From Burkholderia sp. S171 (GTDB lineage: Bacteria; Pseudomonadota; Gammaproteobacteria; Burkholderiales; Burkholderiaceae), in the NCBI RefSeq assembly GCF_009766085.1, contig NZ_LMUF01000035.1, positions 96,936 to 160,935 on the forward strand: a stretch of DNA of 64,000 nt. The letters run 5' to 3'. Below the pieces are notes generated by a model. It did no database searches, was not told where the DNA came from, and worked only from the letters and a program-made list of their open reading frames with translations. This document shows positions 41,521-50,572 of the stretch, piece by piece (position 1 is the first letter of the stretch; each line of letters opens with the position of its first letter). The translations under genes and the position numbers were made by a program.

Positions 41521-42024
41521 ATGGTTGTAGCCGTTTATCCCGGAACGTTCGACCCGCTCACGCGCGGTCACGAAGACCTCGTGCGACGTGCATCGAGTAT
41601 TTTCGATACGCTGGTCGTCGGAGTGGCAGATAGCCGGAACAAGAAGCCGTTCTTCAGTTTGGCGGAACGGCTGGATATTGCACACGATGTGCTGGGGCAT
41701 TATCCGAACGTGCAGGTGATGAGCTTCAAGGGGCTACTGAAGGATTTCGTGCGCAAGAACAACGCTCGCGTGATCGTGCGGGGCCTGCGTGCCGTCTCCG
41801 ACTTCGAATACGAATTCCAGATGGCGGGCATGAACCGTTATTTGCTGCCTGACGTCGAAACGATGTTCATGACGCCATCGGATCAATATCAATTCATCTC
41901 GGGCACGATCGTGCGCGAGATCGCGCAACTCGGCGGCGATGTCAGCAAGTTTGTTTTCCCATCGGTGGAAAAGCGCTTGCAGGACAAGGTCGGTCCGATC
42001 GCGCAAGACCCAACGGTGCCGTGA
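41521..42024 (+). CDS. coaD: Pantetheine-phosphate adenylyltransferase
   Basis: A 167-residue nucleotidyltransferase that makes dephospho-CoA, the fourth step of CoA synthesis. The nucleotide-binding YPGTFDPLTRGHEDL opens the protein, and QFISGTIVREIA near residue 125 is the second signature. AGAGGAGATGCGCC precedes the ATG. rsmD-coaD-ferredoxin is a conserved order in this group. Confidence 0.97.
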   Translation: MVVAVYPGTFDPLTRGHEDLVRRASSIFDTLVVGVADSRNKKPFFSLAERLDIAHDVLGHYPNVQVMSFKGLLKDFVRKNNARVIVRGLRAVSDFEYEFQMAGMNRYLLPDVETMFMTPSDQYQFISGTIVREIAQLGGDVSKFVFPSVEKRLQDKVGPIAQDPTVP

Positions 42025-42115
42025 GCGTTCCAGGCGCTCACTAACGCGCGCTCTCATTCAGAGTCGCGCGGGCACTGCAAAAGCCGGCTGAGAGGCCGGG
42101 CGAAGAGAGTAAAGC

Positions 42116-42373
42116 ATGGCCCTGTTCATTACCGACGAGTGCATCAACTGCGACGTGTGCGAGCCCGAGTGCCCGAACGACGCCATCTCGATGGGTGTCG
42201 ACATCTACGTGATCGACCCGAATAAGTGCACCGAATGCGTCGGCCACTACGACGAACCGCAATGCCAGCAAGTGTGTCCGGTGGATTGCATTCCACGCGA
42301 CCCGGCGCACGAGGAAAACGCCATCCAGCTGATGGCGAAATATCACGTGTTGATGAAAGCGAAGGGCGCTTGA
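42116..42373 (+). CDS. YfhL family 4Fe-4S dicluster ferredoxin
   Basis: An 85-residue ferredoxin with two [4Fe-4S] sites: CINCDVCEPECPNDAI near residue 9 and CTECVGHYDEPQCQQVC with the loop insertion seen in Alvin-type ferredoxins, then CPVDCI. It carries low-potential electrons; the partner is unknown. Confidence 0.95.
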   Translation: MALFITDECINCDVCEPECPNDAISMGVDIYVIDPNKCTECVGHYDEPQCQQVCPVDCIPRDPAHEENAIQLMAKYHVLMKAKGA

Positions 42374-42424
42374 TTTAACGCCAAGCGTCAGGTTAAGCCT
42401 CCAGCGCCCTTGGCGTGCGTGCCC

Positions 42425-43489
42425 TCAGAGCAGCGCGCGCAGTCCTGCCAGCAACGTGTCGCAGTCGGCATCGGTGCCGATCGTGATGCGTAAATGCTGA
42501 TCGATTCGCGGCAGCTTGAAATGCCGCACGAAAATTTCTTTCTCCTTCAAGCGCGCGGCCAGCATGGCGGCATCGTGTTCCGGATGACGCGCCAATACGA
42601 AGTTCGCAGCCGACGGCACCACATCGAATCCTAACGCCTGCAAGTCCGCCGTCAGCCGATCGCGGCTGGCGATCACCTTCGCGCAAGTTTCGCGAAACCA
42701 GTCGTCGTCTTCAACAGCCGCGATCGCTGCGGCTTGCGCCAACCGGTCGAGCGGATACGAGTTGAAACTGTCCTTCACGCGCGTCAGTGCCTCGATCAAC
42801 GCTTCGTGTCCGAGCGCAAATCCCACCCGCATACCGGCGAGCGAACGCGCCTTCGATAACGTCTGCACGACCAGCAAATTCGGATTTTCATCGATAAGCG
42901 TCACCGCCGATTCCGCGCCGAAATCCACATACGCCTCGTCGATGACGACAACCGAATCAGGATTCGCCGCGAGCAGCACCTTGATCTCGGCGAGCGGCAG
43001 CGCGCGCCCAGTCGGCGCGTTCGGATTGGGGAGCAGCACGCCACCATTGGGCGCGCGATAGTCGTCCACATCAATACCGAAATCCGCGTTGAGCGGCACT
43101 ACGTCGACCGCTACGCCGTATAACTGCGCGTACACAGGATAAAAGCTGTACGTGACGTCCGGAAAACGGATGGGCTTGTCGTGCTTGAGGAGCGCCTGGA
43201 ACGTGTGTGCGAGAACCTCGTCCGAGCCATTGCCGACAAACACCTGGCTCTCGCGCAGGCCGTGATGCTGCGCGAGGGCCGCGCGCAACGCATGCGCTGT
43301 GGAATCGGGATATTTGCGGAGCGAGTCACCGTCCTCGCCGAGTTCGCGCCGGATCGCCTCGATCACGCGCGGTGAGGGCGGATAGGGGTTCTCGTTCGTG
43401 TTGAGCTTCACGGGACGCGCTAGCGCGGGTTGTTCGCCCGGCACATACGGCGTCAGCTTATTGACGATATCGCTCCAGAAACGGCTCAA
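42425..43489 (-). CDS. hisC: Histidinol-phosphate aminotransferase
   Basis: A 354-residue PLP enzyme. It converts imidazole-acetol phosphate to histidinol phosphate. VKLNTNENPYPPSP near the start, VFVGNGSDEVLAHTFQAL, the VVIDEAYVDFG Asp/Tyr pair and the PLP lysine in TLSKARSLAGMRVGFALG are all present. It lies outside any visible his operon and could be a paralogue also acting on aromatic substrates. Confidence 0.94.
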   Translation of the reverse strand: MSRFWSDIVNKLTPYVPGEQPALARPVKLNTNENPYPPSPRVIEAIRRELGEDGDSLRKYPDSTAHALRAALAQHHGLRESQVFVGNGSDEVLAHTFQALLKHDKPIRFPDVTYSFYPVYAQLYGVAVDVVPLNADFGIDVDDYRAPNGGVLLPNPNAPTGRALPLAEIKVLLAANPDSVVVIDEAYVDFGAESAVTLIDENPNLLVVQTLSKARSLAGMRVGFALGHEALIEALTRVKDSFNSYPLDRLAQAAAIAAVEDDDWFRETCAKVIASRDRLTADLQALGFDVVPSAANFVLARHPEHDAAMLAARLKEKEIFVRHFKLPRIDQHLRITIGTDADCDTLLAGLRALL

Positions 43490-43547
43490 GGTTCGCTCCT
43501 TAATTTGTCCCTTACTTGTCCTTTCGGGACGGGGTGCTACGAGTTCT

Positions 43548-44153
43548 CTATGGCGCGTTGCGATGCAGGTTCATCATTGCACGCTCCATCTCGTCGTTGA
43601 TCGCGAACGGCATGACGGCGAGGGCGCGTTCAATCGATGCATCGATCACGTCCTGTTCTTCACGGCGCGGCGGTTTCAGCACAAAATTTGCCACATCCGG
43701 TTTCGCACCGGCACGCGAGGCTTCGGGAATGAGATCACGCGGATGCCCGATGCCAATCCTCAACCGCCAATAGTGCTGCACCGACAAATGCGCGGAAATG
43801 TCCTTCAGACCATTGTGCCCACCACTGCCGCCGCCAAGCTTCAGCTTCACGGTACCGGGCGGCAAGTCCAGTTCATCGTGTGCAACAAGAATCTCGTCCG
43901 GCAGGATCTTGAAGAATTGCGCCACGGCCACGACCGATTGCCCTGACCGGTTCATGAAGGTCTGCGGCTCGAGCAGATGAATCTCCTGGCCATTCAGCCG
44001 GCCGCGACCATAGTGACCGTGAAACCGGCGCTCGTCACGCAGCGATGCACCGGCGTCGCGCGCCAGTTGATCGACGAACCAGAAGCCGGCGTTGTGGCGG
44101 GTCGCGGTGTATTCGGCGCCCGGATTACCGAGCCCGACGATCAGTTTGATCAT
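43548..44153 (-). CDS. pth: Peptidyl-tRNA hydrolase
   Basis: A 201-residue enzyme that frees tRNA from stalled peptidyl-tRNA. Catalytic His lies in NPGAEYTATRHNAGFWFVD, with FMNRSGQSV and the Asp of LVAHDELDLPPG; GGGSGGHNGLKDI is also typical. I start at ATG 44153, where MIKLIVGLGNPG begins. Downstream of rplY and its terminator on the same strand. Confidence 0.96.
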   Translation of the reverse strand: MIKLIVGLGNPGAEYTATRHNAGFWFVDQLARDAGASLRDERRFHGHYGRGRLNGQEIHLLEPQTFMNRSGQSVVAVAQFFKILPDEILVAHDELDLPPGTVKLKLGGGSGGHNGLKDISAHLSVQHYWRLRIGIGHPRDLIPEASRAGAKPDVANFVLKPPRREEQDVIDASIERALAVMPFAINDEMERAMMNLHRNAP

Positions 44154-44200
44154 GTTCAATCTTGGCGGCGTAGCAACGTCAACCGCACCAGAAAAAGGCC

Positions 44201-44233
44201 AAAAAAAACCCGCCGGAGCAGAGCAACGGCGGG
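44201..44233 (-). terminator. Terminator of rplY
   Basis: On the minus strand, CCCGCCG (44233-44227) and CGGCGGG (44215-44209) close an 11-nt loop, followed by eight Ts (44208-44201). A clear intrinsic terminator separating rplY from pth. Confidence 0.9.
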
Positions 44234-44291
44234 TCACTTCGTCCGCTTTGGGCGGACCCTAGGCGGACTCAAGCGGAGGTTTCAGCCAGAC

Positions 44292-44924
44292 TTATGCAGC
44301 CGGCTTGTCGCCTGCAGCCGGAGCAGCAGCGCCACCCGAAGCAGCTTCGTCGGACACGACAGCAGCCGGGATAGTCGCCGAAGCGATCACCGGGTTTTCT
44401 GCGTCGAGGTGAGCGACCAGCGCCACGCCCTTCGGCAAAACGATGTCCTTCACGTGCAGCGTGTGACCGGCTTCAATCTTCGCCAGATCGAGTTCGACGA
44501 ATTCCGGCAGGTCAGCCGGAAGACATTCGATTTCGACTTCATTCAGAACGTGCGAGATAACCGCGCCGCCGATCTTCACAGCAGGATTCGTTTCTTGATT
44601 CAAGAAGTGCACCGGTACCTTGGTGTGCAGCTTCTTCGTCGAATCAACACGTTGGAAGTCAACGTGCAGAACCATTTGCTTGAACGGATGGTATTGCACG
44701 TCGCGCAGCAGAACCTGTTGCGACTTGCCAGCGATTTCCAGGTCAAGAATCGACGAATGGAACACTTCTTTCTTCAGCGCGTGCCAAAGTGCGTTGTGAT
44801 CGAGCTCAACAGCTTGAGCTTCAGCATTTGCGCCATATACGATACCCGGGGTCTTGCCCGAGTTACGCAGGCGGCGGCTCGCACCCGTACCTTGCAGATT
44901 GCGCTCAAAAGCGACTACTTTCAT
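44292..44924 (-). CDS. rplY: 50S ribosomal protein L25 / general stress protein Ctc
   Basis: A 210-residue long-form L25: an N-terminal 5S rRNA-binding domain (VVAFERNLQGTGASRRLRNSGKTPGIVYG) and a C-terminal CTC domain (VHFLNQETNPAVKIGG, VLNEVEIECLPADLPEF), ending with an Ala-rich tail. prs lies upstream, as in most proteobacteria. Confidence 0.97.
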   Translation of the reverse strand: MKVVAFERNLQGTGASRRLRNSGKTPGIVYGANAEAQAVELDHNALWHALKKEVFHSSILDLEIAGKSQQVLLRDVQYHPFKQMVLHVDFQRVDSTKKLHTKVPVHFLNQETNPAVKIGGAVISHVLNEVEIECLPADLPEFVELDLAKIEAGHTLHVKDIVLPKGVALVAHLDAENPVIASATIPAAVVSDEAASGGAAAPAAGDKPAA

Positions 44925-44965
44925 GATTCAACTCCATAATCTGCCCGCGACCAGGCAGTGAAAAC

Positions 44966-45030
44966 GGGGCTGTCCGCGTGTTCGCGTTCAGCCCCAGAGC
45001 AACGGTTCAGGCCTTCGTTCGCCTGAACCG
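44966..45030 (-). other. Two hairpins between prs and rplY
   Basis: CGGTTCAGGC / GCCTGAACCG (45003-45012 and 45021-45030) and GGGGCTG / CAGCCCC (44966-44972 and 44989-44995). On the minus strand the second is followed by GTTTTC. They may partly terminate or process the prs transcript ahead of rplY. Confidence 0.5.
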
Positions 45031-45080
45031 ATTACGCGATTCAGCAGAGTTTTGACCCTCCGCTAAACCGCAAATACTTT

Positions 45081-46034
45081 TTAACCTTCCGCGAACAGCG
45101 ACATCACCGAGTCGCCGCGACGGATCCGCGAGAACGTTTCAGCCAGCAATCCCGCGCTCGACAGAATACGAACCTTGGTACAGGCACGCGCTTCTTCGGA
45201 GAGGGGGATGGTGTCGGTCACGACGAGTTCGTCGAGTTCCGACGCTGCGATCCGCTCGCCTGCGCCGCCCGACAAAACCGGGTGCGTGGCATACGCGAAC
45301 ACTCGCGTCGCGCCGCGTTCCTTCAAAACCTGTGCTGCTTTGCAGAGCGTGCCGGCGGTGTCGACCATGTCGTCCATGATCACGCACGTGCGGCCTTCCA
45401 CTTCACCAATGATGTTCATCACTTCAGCGACGTTCGCCTTCGGGCGACGCTTGTCGATGATCGCGAGATCGGTGTTCAGTTGCTTCGCCAACGCCCGGGC
45501 GCGGATCACACCGCCCACATCCGGCGACACCACCAGCAAGTTCTCGTAGTTCTGCTTGCGCAGATCGCCGAGCAGCACGGGGGTGGCGTAGATGTTGTCG
45601 ACCGGGATGTCGAAGAAACCTTGAATCTGGTCGGCGTGGAGGTCCATGGTGATGACACGGTCCACACCGGCAATTTCCAGCATGTTCGCCACGACTTTCG
45701 CCGAGATGGCAACGCGAGCCGAACGTGGCCGGCGATCCTGACGGGCATAACCGAAGTACGGGATGGCTGCAGTGATCCGGCCAGCAGATGCGCGCTTGAG
45801 CGCATCGACCATGATCATGAGTTCCATCAGCGTATCGTTGGTCGGCGCGCAGGTTGACTGCAGCACGAACACGTCTTTGCCGCGCACGTTTTCCTGGATC
45901 TCGACCATGATTTCGCCGTCGGAAAAACGGCTGACCATTGCTTTGCCAAGAGGAATTCCAAGGATTTTGACGACTTCCTGTGCAAGCGCGGGATTCGCGT
46001 TGCCAGTGAATACCATCAGGCCGTCACTGCTCAT
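45081..46034 (-). CDS. prs: Ribose-phosphate pyrophosphokinase
   Basis: A 317-residue PRPP synthetase making the phosphoribosyl donor for nucleotides, His and Trp. Motifs: SDGEIMVEIQENVRGKDVF, YFGYARQDRRPRSARVAISAK, the metal site MDLHADQIQGFF, and the PRPP loop CVIMDDMVDTAGTL. Ends and length match the family. tRNA-Gln lies just upstream. Confidence 0.98.
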   Translation of the reverse strand: MSSDGLMVFTGNANPALAQEVVKILGIPLGKAMVSRFSDGEIMVEIQENVRGKDVFVLQSTCAPTNDTLMELMIMVDALKRASAGRITAAIPYFGYARQDRRPRSARVAISAKVVANMLEIAGVDRVITMDLHADQIQGFFDIPVDNIYATPVLLGDLRKQNYENLLVVSPDVGGVIRARALAKQLNTDLAIIDKRRPKANVAEVMNIIGEVEGRTCVIMDDMVDTAGTLCKAAQVLKERGATRVFAYATHPVLSGGAGERIAASELDELVVTDTIPLSEEARACTKVRILSSAGLLAETFSRIRRGDSVMSLFAEG

Positions 46035-46082
46035 CGTGCACCTGTTTCTTGGCTGGGGCGAGAGGAAAAACGCGAGAAATTA

Positions 46083-46159
46083 TGGCAGGGGAAGAAGGAT
46101 TCGAACCTTCGCATGCTGGAATCAAAATCCAGTGCCTTAACCAACTTGGCGACTCCCCT
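46083..46159 (-). tRNA. tRNA-Gln (anticodon TTG)
   Basis: A complete cloverleaf on the minus strand: acceptor AGGGGAG / TTCCCCT, D arm GCC...GGC, anticodon stem CTGGA / TCCAG with loop TTTTGAT (anticodon TTG), T arm GAAGG-TTCGAAT-CCTTC, discriminator G and encoded CCA. It sits between ispE and prs, as in relatives. Confidence 0.97.
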
Positions 46160-46214
46160 ACACTAACTTTGAGTCCTGCCGGGTAGTGTAGGACAAACCC
46201 GGCGAAACAAAACT

Positions 46215-47135
46215 TTACGACGCGAAAGCAAAGAGAGGATGCGAATCCAGACTTTCGGTCACTGTACTTTTCCAGCTTGCCGGGAGTTTGGCTTGCGCCA
46301 TCTCAGCTTCGGCTTTGCTACGAAAAGCGGCAAACACGCTCGCTCCAGATCCGGTCATTCGCGCAGGTGAAAGATTCGAAAACCACTCAATCACCTTAGC
46401 TACTTCCGCGTACTTCTCAACCACAACTGCCTGCATATCATTTCGGCCGAAGCTGTCAGGCCAATCTGCGTCAGAACTATGTTGTGCAAGGAAGTCCGTA
46501 ATTGTGAGGACTTTTGAGTCCCTTGTCAACGCTTTCTCCGAGAAAATCGCAGCAGTTGGAACATGCACCGCAGGAGTCACCACCAGGAAGAAGCGCGTCG
46601 GTAAATCGACCACCTGCAGCGCCTCGCCCACGCCTTCGGCAAAAGCATTGCGCCCAAAGACGAAAAACGGCACATCGGCGCCAAGTTTCAACGCCAGGTC
46701 CTGCAACGCTTGTCGCGACAAATCCACGCCCCACAATCGATTCAGGGCCAGCAGCGTGGTCGCGGCGTCAGAGCTGCCACCGCCGAGACCGGCGCCCATG
46801 GGCAGTATTTTATCAATTTCTATGTCGACGCCAAGGGGACTGCCCGTTGTCGACTGCAGCAGACGCGCAGCACGGACAACAAGGTCATCCGCTTCCGGCA
46901 CGCGCGGAACATCGGTTTTACGCGCGATCACGCCGTCGTCACGACGGGTGAAGTGCAGCCGGTCGCCCCAGTCGAGTAACTGGAACACCGTCTGCAACGC
47001 GTGATAGCCGTCCGGGCGGCGCCCGGTGATGTGCAAAAACAGATTGAGCTTGGCCGGCGCGAGACAGTCGCGAAGGGAAACATCGGCCAGCGGACCCGCT
47101 TGACCCGGCGACGAACGCGATAAAGATGACTGCAT
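46215..47135 (-). CDS. ispE: 4-(cytidine 5'-diphospho)-2-C-methyl-D-erythritol kinase
   Basis: A 306-residue GHMP kinase of the MEP isoprenoid pathway. The LAPAKLNLFLHITGRRPDGYHAL start region, the ATP-binding PMGAGLGGGSSDAATTL and C-terminal SPARMTGSGASVFA are diagnostic. About 20 residues precede the usual family start, so a slightly later start is possible. Downstream of lolB; tRNA-Gln follows. Confidence 0.96.
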   Translation of the reverse strand: MQSSLSRSSPGQAGPLADVSLRDCLAPAKLNLFLHITGRRPDGYHALQTVFQLLDWGDRLHFTRRDDGVIARKTDVPRVPEADDLVVRAARLLQSTTGSPLGVDIEIDKILPMGAGLGGGSSDAATTLLALNRLWGVDLSRQALQDLALKLGADVPFFVFGRNAFAEGVGEALQVVDLPTRFFLVVTPAVHVPTAAIFSEKALTRDSKVLTITDFLAQHSSDADWPDSFGRNDMQAVVVEKYAEVAKVIEWFSNLSPARMTGSGASVFAAFRSKAEAEMAQAKLPASWKSTVTESLDSHPLFAFAS

Positions 47136-47151
47136 GCGATTGAACTAAGCG

Positions 47152-47787
47152 TTACTGGTCGAGGACGAGCTTGATGTCGAGCGGAGGTTCGGCACGCGAC
47201 AGATTCAGGCGTTTCACGCCGGTTGCAGGCGCGTCGGCGTAGGCCACGTAGTCGATGGTCCAGCCGTCCTGCTTGATTTCCTTCAGGCGGCCGTTTTCCG
47301 ACGACGAATCCATGGTCGTGCGTGCTCGCGACGTTGGCGCGGGCGATGGCTGCAGCCAGTACCGCAAGCCTTCCACAGGCAGCGCGAAGCCGAGCGTGGT
47401 GCCCATGAGGTCGGAGACGTTATCGGCGGTCTGCGGATCGCGGTTCGGTAGTTCGAGCGTGGCCGAAGACGGCGACGACGTCACGATAGCCAGCGTTTGC
47501 CCAAGCGGATTGCGCAATTGCAGGGTGACGGTGTCGCCGGTTTCCTGCCAGTCGAAGTTGCCGTACGCGTTGCGCTGCTGGCCGTTCTGGTCGTTGTACT
47601 GCACCGCGAACCGGCCGTGATAAGCGCGGCTGGTCTGTGCGGTCACCGCGGTTGCTGCATTTGAGGTTGTCGGCACGCGCGGTTTGATCGCGCACCCCGA
47701 CACCACCACCACACCCGCTGCCATCAGCGCCAGTGCGCCGCGACGTGCGCGCTGACCGGTCAGGAAATTCGTTGCAATCAAGTTCAA
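47152..47787 (-). CDS. lolB: Outer-membrane lipoprotein receptor LolB
   Basis: A 211-residue lipoprotein that accepts lipoproteins from LolA and inserts them in the outer membrane. The lipobox is VVVVSGC near residue 31; GRFAVQYNDQNGQQRNAYGNFDW, TLQLRNPLGQTLA and PVEGLRYWLQ fit the family. I place the start at TTG 47787, overlapping the TPR-gene stop (TTGA) with AGGTGA 8 nt upstream; frames further up lie inside that gene. Confidence 0.9.
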   Translation of the reverse strand: MNLIATNFLTGQRARRGALALMAAGVVVVSGCAIKPRVPTTSNAATAVTAQTSRAYHGRFAVQYNDQNGQQRNAYGNFDWQETGDTVTLQLRNPLGQTLAIVTSSPSSATLELPNRDPQTADNVSDLMGTTLGFALPVEGLRYWLQPSPAPTSRARTTMDSSSENGRLKEIKQDGWTIDYVAYADAPATGVKRLNLSRAEPPLDIKLVLDQ

Positions 47788-49652
47788 AGGTCGTTCACCT
47801 GGAATCGTTTGAGCGTTTTCAACAATGTGTCGTTGCCGGGTTCGAGCTTTTGCGCCTGGCGCCATGTATTACGCGCCTGGTCCTGCTGCCCTGACTTCCA
47901 CTGCACTTCGCCAAGATGAGCGCCAATTTCAGCGTTCGGCTGCAGGTCATAGGCTTTCTTCAGGATGCTGGCCGCTTCCATGGAATTGCCCATCCGATAC
48001 TTCGCCCAGCCGAGGCTGTCCATGATGAACGCGTCGTTTGGCGCAAGCGACACCGCCTTCTCGATCAGCTTTTCCGCTTCGTCCAGCCGCTCGTTGCGAT
48101 CGACGAGCGAATAGCCGAGCGCGTTATACGCCTGCGCATTGTCCGGCTGCTCTTTCATCAGGTTGCGCAACTGCGTTTCCATGGTGTCGTAATGGCCGTT
48201 CTTCTCGGCTGCCATGGCGTAGTCGTAGGAAATGTCCGGGTCATCGGGGAACGCCGCCGATGCCTTCGCTAACGCCGCTTCCGCCTCCGGATAACGCTGC
48301 GCCTGGAACAGCATGGCGGCGTCCGTGCGCGCGAGCAGCGCCAGGTCGCGGGGATCCGATGTCTGCAGGCTGCCCAGCAACTGGCGCGCTTCGTCGACCT
48401 TGCCGTGCGAGGCGAGGATCTGCGCGCGCGTGACCTGTGCCGGCAGATACTGCTGGCTCGCGCGCGGAATCTTGTCGAGCCACTGGTTCGCGGCCACGTC
48501 GTCTTTCTTCTCCAGCGACAACTGCGCGAGGTAGATATAAGCCTGTCCCGGATCAGCGCCCGGCGTGCTTTCAGCCGCCGCCGCGTACTGTTTCAGGTAA
48601 TCCTGCGCCTTGTCCGGCTGTTTCTTCTGAATGTTGATCAGCGCGAGCGCCATCAGCGGCGTCAAATCTTTCGCGTCGTTCTTGCGCATGATTTCGAACT
48701 GCTTCTGGGCGTCGTCGAGACGATCCGCCGACAAATACAGTTGCGCCAGCGCAAGCCGTGCGTCGTGCGACTTCGGATCCTTCTCAAGGTATTTCTCGAA
48801 CGAAGCAATACCTTCATTGCGTTCGTTCGGCCCCATGCGCGCAAGCGTCAACGCGGCAGGCAAGTAGTCGGGCTTCAATTTCAGCGCTTGTTCAAGCGAT
48901 GCCTTCGCGCCCGGCTGGTCGTCGGCGGCAATTTCCTGCCGGGCAAGCGCCAGTTGCGTTTCCGGCCGGTCCAGATCGTTCTTGACCAGATCCTTCAACA
49001 CATTCAACCCGCCTACGCGATTCGGTCCGCGAGAGAGCAGGATCTGCAGCGAAAGGATCGCGTCGCCACGCTGCTCCGCCGGTACTTTCGCGAGCTCGGT
49101 GGTGAGGATCGGCTTGGCGTCGTCAGGTTTGCCGGAGAGGATCAGCAGCGACGCGCTCAACTGCGCCGCGCGTTCCGAATTCGGTGAAAACTGCTGCCAA
49201 AGCTGGACGGCCGTCAGCGCGTCGTTGGGACTTTGTGCGGCAATTGCAATCTCGGTCGCACGCTGCGCGAAGCGTGGATCGTGCGTATCGCGCGCGAGGG
49301 CGAGATACGTCTGATAGGCGGGCGCTGCCTGATTGCGTTGCAACGCGACTTCGGCCGCGAGCACCTGGAACACAATCTGGCTGGACGCGGCCACATTCGG
49401 CAAGTCCTGTACTTCCTTGCCCGTGGGCGGCGCGGTGATCAGGTCCGCGGCACTGATGGCGGATTGATCGTCGTCAGGCGAGGGAGCTTGCGCGGGGCTT
49501 TGCGCATAGGCAGGCGCAAGCGCAAACGCGGCCACCGCGAGCGCCACTGCGGCCGCGAGCTTGCTTGAGTAGACCGGCTTACCGCGTGCGGCGCTCGTTT
49601 GAGCGGTCGCTGCACGCTGCTTCGAAAACAACTTTACGAAGGACAAGTTCAT
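47784..49652 (-). CDS. Tetratricopeptide repeat protein
   Basis: A 622-residue exported protein: signal-like helix (LAAAVALAVAAFALAPAYAQ), then helical TPR units through most of its length, clearest in the C-terminal part (AYNALGYSLVDRNERLDEAEKLIEKAVSLAPND, MDSLGWAKYRMG). Such proteins scaffold periplasmic or envelope complexes; here it is coupled to lolB, suggesting an envelope role. Divergent from mutM. Confidence 0.9.
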   Translation of the reverse strand: MNLSFVKLFSKQRAATAQTSAARGKPVYSSKLAAAVALAVAAFALAPAYAQSPAQAPSPDDDQSAISAADLITAPPTGKEVQDLPNVAASSQIVFQVLAAEVALQRNQAAPAYQTYLALARDTHDPRFAQRATEIAIAAQSPNDALTAVQLWQQFSPNSERAAQLSASLLILSGKPDDAKPILTTELAKVPAEQRGDAILSLQILLSRGPNRVGGLNVLKDLVKNDLDRPETQLALARQEIAADDQPGAKASLEQALKLKPDYLPAALTLARMGPNERNEGIASFEKYLEKDPKSHDARLALAQLYLSADRLDDAQKQFEIMRKNDAKDLTPLMALALINIQKKQPDKAQDYLKQYAAAAESTPGADPGQAYIYLAQLSLEKKDDVAANQWLDKIPRASQQYLPAQVTRAQILASHGKVDEARQLLGSLQTSDPRDLALLARTDAAMLFQAQRYPEAEAALAKASAAFPDDPDISYDYAMAAEKNGHYDTMETQLRNLMKEQPDNAQAYNALGYSLVDRNERLDEAEKLIEKAVSLAPNDAFIMDSLGWAKYRMGNSMEAASILKKAYDLQPNAEIGAHLGEVQWKSGQQDQARNTWRQAQKLEPGNDTLLKTLKRFQVNDL

Positions 49653-49737
49653 GGAAATCCGATCAATGTTTCAGTCGATTGTAACGCGCTCGCTACAATA
49701 CGCGCACATCCCACAGCAAGTTACAGACCAGTAAAAC

Positions 49738-50568
49738 ATGCCAGAGTTGCCGGAAGTCGAAGTAACCCGACGCGGGATCGAACCGTTCGTTACCGGACGC
49801 CGGGTTGAGCGTGTCGATGTCCGTACGCCGGCGCTGCGCTGGCCGATTCCGCCGCATCTCGCGAAGACGATGAAAGCGCTGAAAATCGACAAGGTCGAGC
49901 GACGCGGCAAGTACCTGTTGTTCGAAACCGCCGAAGGCTGGCTGATTGTGCATCTGGGCATGACAGGGACGCTGCGCGTTCTCCGTAACGTGCCACGTCC
50001 GCCAGATGCGGCGAAGCATGATCATATCGACTTGATCTTCGATGAATTCATTTTGCGCTTTCGCGATCCGCGGCGCTTTGGCGCGGTGCTCTGGCATGCG
50101 CGCGCGGACGGCGACGTGCTCGACCATCCGCTGCTGGCGGGTCTGGGCGTAGAGCCATTCACTGCCGAATTTTCCGGCGCGTTGATGTACCGGCAGACGC
50201 GCGGGCGCAAGGTGTCCGTCAAGCAGGCCTTGCTCGCGGGCACGATGGTGGTCGGCGTGGGCAACATCTATGCGTCCGAGAGCCTGTTTCGTGCGGGTAT
50301 CCGGCCGACGGTCGCCGCCGGGCGCGTCTCGCTCGTGCGCTACGATCTCCTCGCCGACGCCGTGCGTACGACGCTTGCCGCGGCCATCGAAAAGGGCGGC
50401 AGCACGTTGCGCGATTTCGTGGGCAGCAATGGCGAGTCAGGCTATTTCCAGCTCGATTATTTCGTCTATGATCGCGCCGGATTGCCATGCCATGTTTGCG
50501 GAACGGCCATCAAACAAATCGTGCAAGGCCAACGATCCACGTACTTCTGCCCGCGCTGCCAGCGCTAG
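49738..50568 (+). CDS. mutM: Formamidopyrimidine-DNA glycosylase
   Basis: A 276-residue base-excision enzyme removing 8-oxoguanine. The catalytic N-terminus PELPEVEV (Pro2 nucleophile, Glu3), LGMTG, VVGVGNIYASESLF and the C-terminal zinc finger CHVCGTAIKQIVQGQRSTYFCPRC are complete. mutY follows after 4 bp, pairing two enzymes of the GO oxidative-damage system. Confidence 0.98.
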   Translation: MPELPEVEVTRRGIEPFVTGRRVERVDVRTPALRWPIPPHLAKTMKALKIDKVERRGKYLLFETAEGWLIVHLGMTGTLRVLRNVPRPPDAAKHDHIDLIFDEFILRFRDPRRFGAVLWHARADGDVLDHPLLAGLGVEPFTAEFSGALMYRQTRGRKVSVKQALLAGTMVVGVGNIYASESLFRAGIRPTVAAGRVSLVRYDLLADAVRTTLAAAIEKGGSTLRDFVGSNGESGYFQLDYFVYDRAGLPCHVCGTAIKQIVQGQRSTYFCPRCQR

Positions 50569-50572
50569 CTCC